From the NCBI GenBank assembly GCA_900109895.1, contig FOBR01000002.1:62001-126000 (forward strand): a stretch of 64,000 nt of DNA. Direction: 5' to 3'. The DNA is from a bacterium A37T11. GTDB lineage: Bacteria; Bacteroidota; Bacteroidia; Sphingobacteriales; Sphingobacteriaceae. Under the pieces are notes generated by a model. It ran no database searches, was not told the origin of the DNA, and was given only the letters and a program-made list of their open reading frames with translations. Positions within the stretch are counted from its first letter, which is position 1. Each line of letters starts with the position of its first letter. Below are positions 16,558 through 25,717 of this stretch, one piece after another. A program made the translations under genes and the position numbers.

Positions 16558-18601
16558 AATCTGTTTCTTAATTTTTGGGATCTTTTTTGGTAACGTTACG
16601 GTTGTTTTGGCCCAAGAAGAAAATGAAGAACTAATCGAACAATTGATGGATCAGATGGCGGCCGATTTGGGTGAGGATTTTGATTATTCAGAGTTGGCAG
16701 AAAAGTTATCGTACTTTCGTAAGCACCCCATCGATATCAATCTGACTAATGGCGATGACCTTGCAGAACTTCGGTTTATATCACCTATGCTTATAACTAA
16801 TTTGCTGTTATATCGGGAAGAAAGCGGACCATTTAAATCGCTCTATGAACTCCAGGCCATTGATGGTTTCGAAGAATCGACAATTAAATACCTGATGCCC
16901 TTTATAAAATTATCTAGTCTAAATGGTATAACTGAATTAGGAGATGCCGGGCAGACCATTCCTATACGACACGATCTCATAATTAGGTATGGGCGAAACA
17001 TACAGCCTCAGTTAGGTTATATTATACCAGACACGGTTAACCGTTCACGTTACCTCGGATCGCCTGACCGGATGTTTTTACGCTATCGATATCAGCAAAA
17101 CAATCATTTGCAGGTCTCTTTAAATATGAAAAAAGATCCGGGAGAACAGTTTTTTACCGGGTCCCAGAAAAGAGGATTTGATTTTTACTCAGCAAGTATT
17201 TCTGTCAAAGACATTGGCGCCTTAAAACAAGTAGTTTTGGGTGATTATTCCCTTCAATTTGGGCAAGGGCTCGCGTTATGGACGGGGCTCAGTTTTGGCA
17301 AAGGAGCCATGTTATCAGGACTGGCCCGGCAAGGTCAAGGACTAAAGCCCTATACATCGGCAAATGAAACGCTGTTTTTACGAGGCGCAGCTACGACTGT
17401 GGGCTTTCATCATTGGTCAATTACCCCCTTTGTTTCCTTGAAAAAAGTAGACGCACATGTGGAGTTAGGCCCCGACAGTACGGCTCAGGTAAGCACATTA
17501 TCTACGTCCGGATATCACCGCACACCCACCGAGATAGCTAACCGGGAATCGCTCAACCAATACCTGTACGGCCTCAATGTACAGTACAAGAATAGGAACT
17601 TAACAATTGGATCCACCTTATTTCAAACACATTTTGATCACATCTTTGCCCCTCATGAAGAATTATATCGGAAATATGCCTTTACCGGCGATCAATTAAA
17701 CAATGCAAATATTTATTTTCAATATGGCATTCGTAATGTATATATCTTTGGAGAAGGCGCGCGTAGTTTTAATGGCGGATTAGCCGTTGTAGGCGGTAGC
17801 ATGATTACTTTAACACACCATTTGTCCTTAGCACTACTATACAGGGATTACGGCAAAAACTATCAGGCTTTTTATAATCAGGCTATAGCTGAAGGTTCTG
17901 AAGCGGCTAATGAGAAAGGATTTTATTCCGGGCTTACTTTTCAGCCAAGCCGCCGGTTAGAATGGACCTTTTATACCGATGTGTTTAAATTTCCATGGTT
18001 GCGTTACCGGGTTGAAGCTCCGTCTCAGGGATATGAAGCTTTTTCACAGGCTACCTATGCGCCCAATAAACGTACAAAGATAATTTTAAGATGGCGTTAT
18101 CGCCATAAGGAGGAAAATTCCTCAGAGGACCTGACAGAAAAGATGCTGGCAAACGTTATCTATACACAGTACCGTGCTGAAGGGCAATATGAAGTGAACC
18201 AAGTATTTACAATCAGAACCCGAACAGAGCTAATTCATTATTCCAAAGAAAAAGAAGAGCCGGAAATCGGTTATATGATGTATCAGGATATATTGGTCAA
18301 GCCACCTCGACTGCCATTATCCGGCAATATTAGGTTGGCCTATTTTAATACCGATGGCTACAATTCACGGATCTATGCCTTCGAGAATGATGTATTATAT
18401 GGCTATTCTTTTCCACTTTACCAAAATCAGGGTCTCCGTTACTACGCTAATCTCCGTTATCGAATGGGACGGAAAATGGATGTATGGCTGCGCTATGCCT
18501 GTTATAAGTATTTTGAGCAGCAGGAAATCGGCAGTGGTCTCGACCTAATTGAAGGTTCCATCAAATCGGATTTCAAAGTACAGTGGAGATATCAATTTTA
18601 G
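16547..18601 (+). CDS. Outer membrane protein with ComEA-like helix-hairpin-helix domain
   Basis: A 684-residue protein with a signal peptide (cleavage near VLA-Q, residue 22) and an acidic helix. A paired helix-hairpin-helix domain follows at about residues 62-121, with IDINLTNGDDLAELRFIS and SLYELQAIDGFEEST. That is the layout of the DNA-binding domain of ComEA. The remaining 550 residues are rich in aromatic alternating strands and end in a terminal Phe (KVQWRYQF), typical of an outer membrane beta barrel. It overlaps the PorV/Q-like gene and lies 23 bases before comEC. A role in DNA passage across the outer membrane is inferred from this context. Confidence 0.8.
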   Translation: MDFKICFLIFGIFFGNVTVVLAQEENEELIEQLMDQMAADLGEDFDYSELAEKLSYFRKHPIDINLTNGDDLAELRFISPMLITNLLLYREESGPFKSLYELQAIDGFEESTIKYLMPFIKLSSLNGITELGDAGQTIPIRHDLIIRYGRNIQPQLGYIIPDTVNRSRYLGSPDRMFLRYRYQQNNHLQVSLNMKKDPGEQFFTGSQKRGFDFYSASISVKDIGALKQVVLGDYSLQFGQGLALWTGLSFGKGAMLSGLARQGQGLKPYTSANETLFLRGAATTVGFHHWSITPFVSLKKVDAHVELGPDSTAQVSTLSTSGYHRTPTEIANRESLNQYLYGLNVQYKNRNLTIGSTLFQTHFDHIFAPHEELYRKYAFTGDQLNNANIYFQYGIRNVYIFGEGARSFNGGLAVVGGSMITLTHHLSLALLYRDYGKNYQAFYNQAIAEGSEAANEKGFYSGLTFQPSRRLEWTFYTDVFKFPWLRYRVEAPSQGYEAFSQATYAPNKRTKIILRWRYRHKEENSSEDLTEKMLANVIYTQYRAEGQYEVNQVFTIRTRTELIHYSKEKEEPEIGYMMYQDILVKPPRLPLSGNIRLAYFNTDGYNSRIYAFENDVLYGYSFPLYQNQGLRYYANLRYRMGRKMDVWLRYACYKYFEQQEIGSGLDLIEGSIKSDFKVQWRYQF

Positions 18602-18624
18602 GTTAACCATACAAACTTTATCGC

Positions 18625-20721
18625 ATGCAACTATTTTACAAAGGCCATTATCCATTTCTCCGCATTCTGGTGGCCTTTTTAATAGGAATATTCCTGGCAA
18701 ATAATTTTTCCATTTCAGAGAAAACATACGATGGCCTGTGTACCTGTTGTATAGCCAGCGCTGGGCTGTTTTTCCTGTTTTGTTTAGTCCTTGGATGGAG
18801 CCGGCGAAACCTATATTCCATATACGGCCTGCTGTTCTTGACCTCGCTGTTATTGGCCGGATGGATAAAGTATGTAGATGATGATCCGCAGATCAATGCT
18901 GAACATTTTTCACGAATTAAATCCAGTGCGCTTATAGGCTATGTGGCTGAAGATCCCATTCGCACAGGCAACCAGCTGCGATTCCCTATGCAAATAAGCA
19001 AGCGATTTAGCAATAAAGAATTTATCAAAACCAACGGGAAACTTTGGGTCATTTTGCAGGTAGGAAATGTCCAACACCGTCCTCAAATAAGTTATGGAGA
19101 CGAATTCATCTTTCCTGCCCTCTATAAAGAAGTACCTCCATCTTATAATCCAGGAGAAATGGATTATAAAACCTTTCTTCGGCATCAGCATATCTGGCAT
19201 CAGTCATATTTTAAGGAAAACCAGGTTCAAAAAACCGGGCGTAAACAAGGAAGTTGGTTAACTAGCACGGCCATTCATTACCGGGAAACCCTGGTTGAAA
19301 AACTGAACGCCGCAATAAAACGTCCAGATGCACAATCCATAACAGCAGCCCTGTTATTGGGATACCGCAGCCAGATGGAACGCGACCTGCAAAATGCATA
19401 TGCCGTTACCGGCACCATTCATATACTCTCCGTATCCGGAATGCACGTTGCAGTCATTTTCTGGTTACTTACAAAATTGATGAATTGGATGGGACCCCGT
19501 TTAAAATGGTTGCGATATGGATTGCTTATAGCCTCCATATGGAGTTTTACCCTTCTTACCGGCTTGGCTCCATCTGCTATTCGCGCCGCCATCATGTTGT
19601 CATTTGTCATCACTGCCATCGCCTTTAATAAGCAAGTACAAATTTACAACAGCATCGCTGCTTCAGCCTTCATCCTGTTGTGGCTAAACCCGTGCTATGC
19701 CTTTGATATTGGCTTCCAACTTTCCTATTTAGCCATCTGGGGAATTATTTTTTTTTACCCGAAGATCAAAAAAATGTGGCAGCCAACCTGGCGTGGCTGG
19801 ATTTGGTTATGGGATTATACGGCCGTATCGGTGGCGGCCCAGTTGGGCGCATTCCCGCTGGCCATGTATTATTTTCATCAATTTCCATTATATTTCCTTC
19901 CAGCAAATCTACTCGTAGCACTGCCTGTTACAGCTATTATGTGGCTGGGCATCGTATTGTTGGTAAATCCCTTTATTTGGCTAAACCACTTGGCAGGTTG
20001 GTTATTAGAAAAGATCATTGAATTCACAAACCGTAGCATTTATGGCATACAGGCGCTGCCCAATGCATCTTTAGAAGGTATTTGGTTAGATACCTGGCAG
20101 TATGTTTCCATCTATACATTATTGCTTTCGTTATTTTTAGGAATTCATTATAAATACCGTAAGGGTTATCTGTTATCCATGAGTTTATTGTGTCTATTAA
20201 GTGCAACAGGAGCCTTGCGTAACCTAACAAATTATAATTTGCGCGAGGTTTGTATATACAATATGCGTAGCAATTTAGCCATCGGCCTATATAGCAGTCA
20301 ACAATCATTAATATATACCGATATACCATCATTGAACGATCGGCATATCCATTATAGCGTATGGCCAGAATCCAGTCGCCACGGCCGTTTTCAGAAAATA
20401 ATCCATTTATCTGAAAACGCATCCTGGCAAAATCAAGATCTAATTATCCGTAGAGGGCTCATTCAGTTCGGCCATAAGCGACTGATGGTTTATGACGGCA
20501 AGCACAAATTCAGGCAGCCTCTTAAAATAGACATCCTATTACTGAGAAAAAACCCACCAAGGTCCCTGGAGGATATTCTGAAAGAAATTCCCTGCCATCA
20601 CCTTTTGGTAGATGCCTCCAATAGTCCACACACCATCAAACGCCTGCACCAACAGGCAGAAAATCTACATATATCATTTTATCTGCTAAAAAATAATTTT
20701 GCTTATGTTTACAAGTTCTGA
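18625..20721 (+). CDS. comEC: ComEC/Rec2 family DNA internalisation protein
   Basis: This is an integral membrane protein of 698 residues, related to the channel that carries single-stranded DNA across the inner membrane during transformation. An N-terminal membrane pair is followed by an OB-like DUF4131 domain (about 80-190), and then the Competence domain with the signature HILSVSGMHVAV and about eight further membrane segments (about 230-510). The C-terminal 160 residues occupy the place of the metallo-beta-lactamase-like domain but lack its HxHxDH zinc motif. Bacteroidota versions often look like this. It follows the helix-hairpin-helix barrel gene and precedes recQ on the same strand. 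Confidence 0.92.
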   Translation: MQLFYKGHYPFLRILVAFLIGIFLANNFSISEKTYDGLCTCCIASAGLFFLFCLVLGWSRRNLYSIYGLLFLTSLLLAGWIKYVDDDPQINAEHFSRIKSSALIGYVAEDPIRTGNQLRFPMQISKRFSNKEFIKTNGKLWVILQVGNVQHRPQISYGDEFIFPALYKEVPPSYNPGEMDYKTFLRHQHIWHQSYFKENQVQKTGRKQGSWLTSTAIHYRETLVEKLNAAIKRPDAQSITAALLLGYRSQMERDLQNAYAVTGTIHILSVSGMHVAVIFWLLTKLMNWMGPRLKWLRYGLLIASIWSFTLLTGLAPSAIRAAIMLSFVITAIAFNKQVQIYNSIAASAFILLWLNPCYAFDIGFQLSYLAIWGIIFFYPKIKKMWQPTWRGWIWLWDYTAVSVAAQLGAFPLAMYYFHQFPLYFLPANLLVALPVTAIMWLGIVLLVNPFIWLNHLAGWLLEKIIEFTNRSIYGIQALPNASLEGIWLDTWQYVSIYTLLLSLFLGIHYKYRKGYLLSMSLLCLLSATGALRNLTNYNLREVCIYNMRSNLAIGLYSSQQSLIYTDIPSLNDRHIHYSVWPESSRHGRFQKIIHLSENASWQNQDLIIRRGLIQFGHKRLMVYDGKHKFRQPLKIDILLLRKNPPRSLEDILKEIPCHHLLVDASNSPHTIKRLHQQAENLHISFYLLKNNFAYVYKF

Positions 20722-20745
20722 GTAATCAGAAAAACAGCAGTCCAT

Positions 20746-22647
20746 ATGTCTATTGCGGAAATATTACAAAAATATTGGAAACACAGTGTCTTCAGGCCCT
20801 TGCAAGAAGAGATTATCCAGTCTGTACTAGAAGGAAATGACACACTGGCACTCATGCCAACAGGTGGAGGTAAATCCATTTGTTTTCAGGTGCCGGCGAT
20901 GTCAAGGGAAGGAATTTGCCTGGTAATCACTCCGCTGATCGCCCTAATGAAAGATCAGGTAGAAAATCTAAAAAGCCGGGGTATAGAAGCCATCGCTATC
21001 TTTTCTGGTATGGGCAAGCGGGAAGTGGATATTTTGTTAGACAATTGTATTTACGGAAAAGTTAAGTTTTTGTACCTGTCACCAGAACGGGTGATGAATG
21101 AATTAGTTCGTGAACGTATCCGGCATATGAAAATTAATTTGCTTGCGGTGGATGAAGCCCATTGTATTTCTCAATGGGGATATGACTTCAGGCCACCTTA
21201 CCTACAATTAGCGGCATTGCGTGAACTTCACCCAAATGTCCCCGTGCTGGCATTGACTGCCACGGCAACAGCCAGGGTAGTAAATGACATACAAGATAAA
21301 TTAAACTTCAGGAACCCAGGGCCAGGTAGGGTGTTTCGTAAAAGCTTTTACCGGGAAAATCTGCATTATTTAGTAGCTGAAGAAGAAGACAAAATGGGAA
21401 GAATGCTGCGCTTAGCGCAGCAGGTAAAGGGCAGTGGCATTATTTACGTGCGCAACCGAAGGGAAACTCAGGAAGTAGCCCGCTACCTGATACAACAAGG
21501 TATTCCTGCCGATTTTTACCATGCTGGGCTGGAAAATTCACTGAGGGCAGTCAAACAGGATGCCTGGAAAACCAACCGATGCCGGGTAATGGTAGCCACC
21601 AATGCCTTTGGGATGGGGATTGACAAGCCCGATGTACGATTCGTTTTACATTTAGATCTTCCCGAATCCTTAGAAGCCTACTATCAGGAGGCAGGGCGTG
21701 CCGGACGCGACGGTAAGCCATCCTATGCGGTACTTTTTTATCAACAAGCAGACATACTCCGGCTAAAAAAAAATTTTGAACAAAGTTTTCCCACCCTTAA
21801 AGAGATCAAACAGATCTACTTTTTTCTGGGGAATTATTTTCAACTGGCATACGGGGCAGGGCAGGATTTAACATTCGACTTCGATGTGGCCGATTTTTGT
21901 AAACGATATAAACTGGAACCGATAAAGACCTTAAGTGCCTTTAAGTTTTTAGAAAGGGATGGATGGATATACCTCAGCGAAAGCGTATATCTGCCTTCGC
22001 GCATCAAGTTTGACGTAGGTGAGCCAGACCTATACCGCTTTCAGGTGGCCAATGCAGCCTACGACTCCTTTATAAAGACGATTTTACGTGCTTCCGGTGG
22101 TGCTTTTGATCATTTTATCCCTATACGAGAACCTGAATTAGCGCGCCGAGCCGGAAAAAGTTTTCCAGACGCAGTCGCAATGTTGGAACAGCTTCAAAAA
22201 TGGGGAGTGCTTAGTTATTTGAAAAAAACAGATAAACCACAACTACAGTTTTTGTTACCCAGAAGCGATACCGATCATCTTCATATCGACCGGCAATATA
22301 TAGAGGAGCGTAAGCAGATAAAAGCAAACCAGCTAAAAGCTGTATTGGAATATTTACCAGCAGATAAATGTCGCAGCAGAAAGCTTCTTGGTTATTTTGA
22401 TGAACACAGCACGACCGACTGCGGAACCTGTGATGTGTGTTTGGCCAATAAAAAAAAGCAGAAGAAAATAGACCTACGCCCATTAATGCAAGGAGAATTA
22501 ACAACAATTTTAACCAAAGGACCTGAAAAATTAGATAAGCTGGTACATCGAATGACTCATGGGGGCGAAGGAGACCGGATAAATTTAATCCGGGAACTAT
22601 TAGACAGCGGTCAACTAAAATTGAATGATGGCTATTACTATCTATAG
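20746..22647 (+). CDS. recQ: ATP-dependent DNA helicase RecQ
   Basis: This is a 3'-5' superfamily 2 helicase acting in recombination and repair. Walker A is PTGGGKS at residues 38-44, the DEAH box is at 136-139, and the aromatic-rich loop follows as CISQWGYDFRP. Helicase motif VI appears as YYQEAGRAGRDG. The RecQ zinc cluster near residue 550 has four Cys (KCRSRKLL, DCGTCDVC). With 633 residues it appears to lack a typical HRDC domain. It begins 24 bases after comEC, so it may be cotranscribed and could process incoming DNA. Confidence 0.95.
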   Translation: MSIAEILQKYWKHSVFRPLQEEIIQSVLEGNDTLALMPTGGGKSICFQVPAMSREGICLVITPLIALMKDQVENLKSRGIEAIAIFSGMGKREVDILLDNCIYGKVKFLYLSPERVMNELVRERIRHMKINLLAVDEAHCISQWGYDFRPPYLQLAALRELHPNVPVLALTATATARVVNDIQDKLNFRNPGPGRVFRKSFYRENLHYLVAEEEDKMGRMLRLAQQVKGSGIIYVRNRRETQEVARYLIQQGIPADFYHAGLENSLRAVKQDAWKTNRCRVMVATNAFGMGIDKPDVRFVLHLDLPESLEAYYQEAGRAGRDGKPSYAVLFYQQADILRLKKNFEQSFPTLKEIKQIYFFLGNYFQLAYGAGQDLTFDFDVADFCKRYKLEPIKTLSAFKFLERDGWIYLSESVYLPSRIKFDVGEPDLYRFQVANAAYDSFIKTILRASGGAFDHFIPIREPELARRAGKSFPDAVAMLEQLQKWGVLSYLKKTDKPQLQFLLPRSDTDHLHIDRQYIEERKQIKANQLKAVLEYLPADKCRSRKLLGYFDEHSTTDCGTCDVCLANKKKQKKIDLRPLMQGELTTILTKGPEKLDKLVHRMTHGGEGDRINLIRELLDSGQLKLNDGYYYL

Positions 22648-22696
22648 CAGAATCAAAGGATTGTTTATATTCGCTTCCTGAAAACAGCAATGCTTA

Positions 22697-24022
22697 ATGG
22701 ACAATGCTACAGTTAAAAATGATAAACGCGTCATAAGTGCCTGGGCCATGTTTGACTGGGCAAATTCTGCTTACAACCTGGTTATTACGACGACAGTTTT
22801 TCCTGTTTATTATACAGCGATAACCCAAACTACCGCACATGGTGATCAAGTGCAGTTTTTTGGCAGAATGTTTATTAATACCGCGCTGGCCAATTACTCC
22901 TTATCATTTGCTTACTTACTGATGGTATTAATTTTACCAATACTATCTGCCCTGGCAGACAATCGCGGCAACCAAAAGACCTTCATGAAAGCGTTTACCT
23001 ACTTGGGAGGATTGTCGTGTATGTGCCTGTTTTTTTTTCAACCCGATAATATTGAACTGGGGATCATCTGTTCAGCACTCGCAGCCATGGGTTATATTGG
23101 CGGGGTGTTATTAAATAATTCATTTCTGCCCCAAATTGCCTCAACAGATCAACAGGACAAAGTCAGTGCACAAGGTTTTGCCTATGGATATATCGGCAGC
23201 GTATTGCTGCAATTAATCTGTTTTTTGTTTATCCTGAAGCCTCAATGGTTTGGCATTAGCGACGCAACGCTGCCCCCGCGTATATCCTTTTTACTGGTGG
23301 GAATTTGGTGGATCGGCTTTTCGCAAATTCCGTTCGGCAGGCTTCCTGAAAAAGAGAAAAGAGCCGGGCATGTTGCTGGGCATGCGCTAAAAGATGGTTT
23401 TCGTGAATTGGCAATGGTGTGGAAGCATATACAGGGTATTCCCACCCTGAAACGGTTTTTGCTCGCCTTTTTTTTCTATGCCATGGGTGTACAGACTGTG
23501 ATGCTGGTCGCAGCCGGATTTGGAGAGAAAATACTGAAACTAGGGCAGGCAAAATTGATCGCAACGATCCTTGTTATCCAATTAGTAGCTACCCTGGGTG
23601 CGTTGCTAATGTCCCGGCTCGTGCGCGTATTCGGTAACATCCGTGTCATTATACTCATGGTTCTTCTGTGGATCGTCGTTTGCGTTTCAGCCTATTCAAT
23701 CCAGACAGAAGCCCAGTTTTTCGGATTAGCTGCACTGGTGGGATTAGTAATGGGAGGTATACAATCGATCTCCAGGTCAACCTATTCCAAGCTATTGCCT
23801 GCTAACCTCGAGGATACTGCTTCGTTCTTTAGCTTTTATGACGTGACGGAAAAGATGGCAATTGTCTTGGGATTGTTTTCATTTGCATTTATAGAAGAAC
23901 TCACACACAATATGCGTTATTCGGCATTATGGTTAACCACCTATTTTGTCGTTGGGCTTGTTTTTTTAGTCATTATTCAGGCAGGAAACAGCCGGCGTAA
24001 GAAAATGGAGAAGCGCGCATAA
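22697..24022 (+). CDS. UMF1-type MFS transporter
   Basis: A 441-residue major facilitator protein with about twelve hydrophobic segments. The N-terminal signature SAWAMFDWANSAYN and the long loop with PEKEKR place it in the UMF1/Atg22-like group. The solute is unknown; members have been proposed to move amino acids or small metabolites. It sits 49 bases after recQ and 32 bases before the LutA-like gene. Confidence 0.88.
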   Translation: MDNATVKNDKRVISAWAMFDWANSAYNLVITTTVFPVYYTAITQTTAHGDQVQFFGRMFINTALANYSLSFAYLLMVLILPILSALADNRGNQKTFMKAFTYLGGLSCMCLFFFQPDNIELGIICSALAAMGYIGGVLLNNSFLPQIASTDQQDKVSAQGFAYGYIGSVLLQLICFLFILKPQWFGISDATLPPRISFLLVGIWWIGFSQIPFGRLPEKEKRAGHVAGHALKDGFRELAMVWKHIQGIPTLKRFLLAFFFYAMGVQTVMLVAAGFGEKILKLGQAKLIATILVIQLVATLGALLMSRLVRVFGNIRVIILMVLLWIVVCVSAYSIQTEAQFFGLAALVGLVMGGIQSISRSTYSKLLPANLEDTASFFSFYDVTEKMAIVLGLFSFAFIEELTHNMRYSALWLTTYFVVGLVFLVIIQAGNSRRKKMEKRA

Positions 24023-24044
24023 GCATGGTTTGATATTTGTATAA

Positions 24045-24053
24045 CCCCCCCCC
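24045..24053 (+). repeat. C9 homopolymer before the LutA-like start
   Basis: Nine consecutive C end two bases before the ATG at 24055, in an otherwise AT-rich genome. Slippage here would change the spacing of the 5' untranslated region but not the reading frame. Confidence 0.9.
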
Positions 24054-24054
24054 G

Positions 24055-24783
24055 ATGACCGCAGAATTATTTATACCTTGTTTTATGGATCAAATGTATC
24101 CTGAAACAGCCTTTAACACCATCCGCATTTTGGAGAAAGCAGGATGTAACGTGCTATACAATGAGGCGCAGACCTGTTGTGGGCAACCTCCCTACAATGC
24201 CGGTTTTTGGGATGAGGCAAAAGCAATTGGCAGTAAATTTCTCGCGGATTTCTCGGAAGAACATTACATTGTTTCCCCATCAGCAGCTTGTACCGGTATG
24301 GTCAAATATTCCTACAGTAATTTATTTACAAATACAGCAGTTCACAACCGTTGCCGCAATATTCAGTCACATATATTTGAATTATCCGACTTTTTGGTAA
24401 ATATCCTTAAAAAGGACTATTTTGGAGCTGAATTAGAAGGACGGGCAGTTTATCACGATTCTTGTTCAGCGTTGAGAGAATGCCACATACACAACGAGCC
24501 AAGGCAACTATTAGCGAATGTAGAAGGTCTTGATCTGGTAGAAATGCCTGATAGCGATGTATGTTGCGGCTTTGGAGGAAATCTTTCCGTTAAGTTTTCA
24601 GCCATATCCAGCGCCATGGCAGAACAAAAGATACAGAACGCCATGGATGTCGACGCGGAATACCTAATATCTGCCGATGCGTCTTGTTTATTCCATTTGC
24701 AAGCTTATATCGAAAAGCACAAATTGCCCCTGAAAACAATGCACCTGGCAGATGTTTTAGCCCACGGTTGGGCAAATATTTAA
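24055..24783 (+). CDS. LutA/YkgE-like iron-sulfur (CCG domain) protein
   Basis: A 242-residue protein with two cysteine-rich CCG motifs, TCCGQPPYNAG near residue 43 and VCCGFGGN near residue 175. These motifs bind an unusual [4Fe-4S] cluster in heterodisulfide reductase B-like proteins. In LutABC the family serves lactate oxidation, but no lutB or lutC is next to it, so its electron partner lies elsewhere. The start is ATG 24055; an upstream in-frame TTG would read through the C9 tract and give an unlikely proline-rich leader. The stop is 27 bases from the convergent phosphodiesterase gene. Confidence 0.9.
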   Translation: MTAELFIPCFMDQMYPETAFNTIRILEKAGCNVLYNEAQTCCGQPPYNAGFWDEAKAIGSKFLADFSEEHYIVSPSAACTGMVKYSYSNLFTNTAVHNRCRNIQSHIFELSDFLVNILKKDYFGAELEGRAVYHDSCSALRECHIHNEPRQLLANVEGLDLVEMPDSDVCCGFGGNLSVKFSAISSAMAEQKIQNAMDVDAEYLISADASCLFHLQAYIEKHKLPLKTMHLADVLAHGWANI

Positions 24784-24809
24784 TAGCAATAGCTGATATT
24801 AAATAATCA

Positions 24810-25589
24810 TTACTTCTTACCTCTTAAAAGGTCGAAGAGCAACTCAGGTTCATTGGTTGTGATGTAATTTACCTGTTGCTTGATAAACCGCTTCATGTCG
24901 TCCGGACTGTTCACCGTCCAAACATTTACACTCAGGCCAAGTTTTTTGGCTTCCGGTATCCATTCCGGATGCTTATCGTACACGCTTATATGATAGTCTA
25001 TGCCTTTATAACCATCCTCTTTTAATTCTGCCGGCGATTTATCGCCATTCAGATAGGCCACGCTGGCCGCCGTGTCGAGCAGGTGGACAAGCTTGCCCAC
25101 CTCGTAATCGAAACAGATATATTCCGTCAGCTTCTGTGCATTCAGGCTTTTTACCGTATCAACGATCATTCTGGTGCTTTCCAGTGTTCTTTCCTCCCCG
25201 AGATTTGAGGTCTTAATTTCCAGGATCAATTTTGTTTTCTTCTGTTTCAAACCTTCCCTGAGGTAGGCCCCCAAAGTTGGTATTCTTTCACCATTCGGGT
25301 GTTTCTTGCCCAGCAGCCCTTGATAGGTGGCGGTAGCGATGTCAACACCGTAAAAATCATTATTATGGTTTACTACCAATATACCATCCTTCGTGAGGTG
25401 CACATCAAATTCAGACCCATAAAGCTTTTGTCCCATCGCTTTGTCAAGGGAGGCAATAGAGTTCTCGGGTAAGCCTGCCGTTTTCCAGGCACCACGGTGA
25501 GCAATGATCATGTGTTTATAATAATTGGTCTTGCAGGAGCTGATTCCCATCATAGCTACAAGTAAAAGCAGATTAACATTAATTTTCAT
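24810..25589 (-). CDS. Glycerophosphodiester phosphodiesterase lipoprotein
   Basis: This enzyme hydrolyses glycerophosphodiesters, the deacylated lipid head groups, to sn-glycerol 3-phosphate and an alcohol. A lipoprotein signal ends in GISSCK (Cys19), so it is anchored in the periplasm or at the cell surface. The catalytic His and Glu lie in IAHRGAW and LPENS, and the metal site in SEFDVHLTKDG, as in GlpQ/UgpQ. At 259 residues it is a complete single domain. It is the last gene of a long minus-strand series with the SusCD genes and glpFKD, which gives its product an obvious use. A strong hairpin separates it from the DUF5689 gene. Confidence 0.94.
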   Translation of the reverse strand: MKINVNLLLLVAMMGISSCKTNYYKHMIIAHRGAWKTAGLPENSIASLDKAMGQKLYGSEFDVHLTKDGILVVNHNNDFYGVDIATATYQGLLGKKHPNGERIPTLGAYLREGLKQKKTKLILEIKTSNLGEERTLESTRMIVDTVKSLNAQKLTEYICFDYEVGKLVHLLDTAASVAYLNGDKSPAELKEDGYKGIDYHISVYDKHPEWIPEAKKLGLSVNVWTVNSPDDMKRFIKQQVNYITTNEPELLFDLLRGKK

Positions 25590-25661
25590 CTTTCGTTTTT
25601 TAAAGGTATAAAAATTTACACGGGGTCCACTATAATTTTTAATTTGAGATACTTTTTACAG

Positions 25662-25706
25662 TTGAGAACTATCCATTCAAACGGTGAATGGATAGCTATA
25701 GCTCAA
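25662..25706 (-). other. Strong hairpin between DUF5689 and phosphodiesterase genes
   Basis: A perfect 10-bp stem (25669-25678 with 25686-25695) with a 7-base loop is extended by an outer 5-bp stem (25662-25666 with 25702-25706). No U tract follows on the minus strand, so it does not look like a full terminator. It may set mRNA stability or partial attenuation between susD-like genes and the phosphodiesterase. Confidence 0.6.
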
Positions 25707-25717
25707 TATAATTATAA

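Noticed and set aside
18625-20721. ComEC as truncated or broken because it lacks the zinc motif of the lactamase-like domain
   Set aside because: The frame is intact and many Bacteroidota ComEC proteins have such a degenerate C-terminus.
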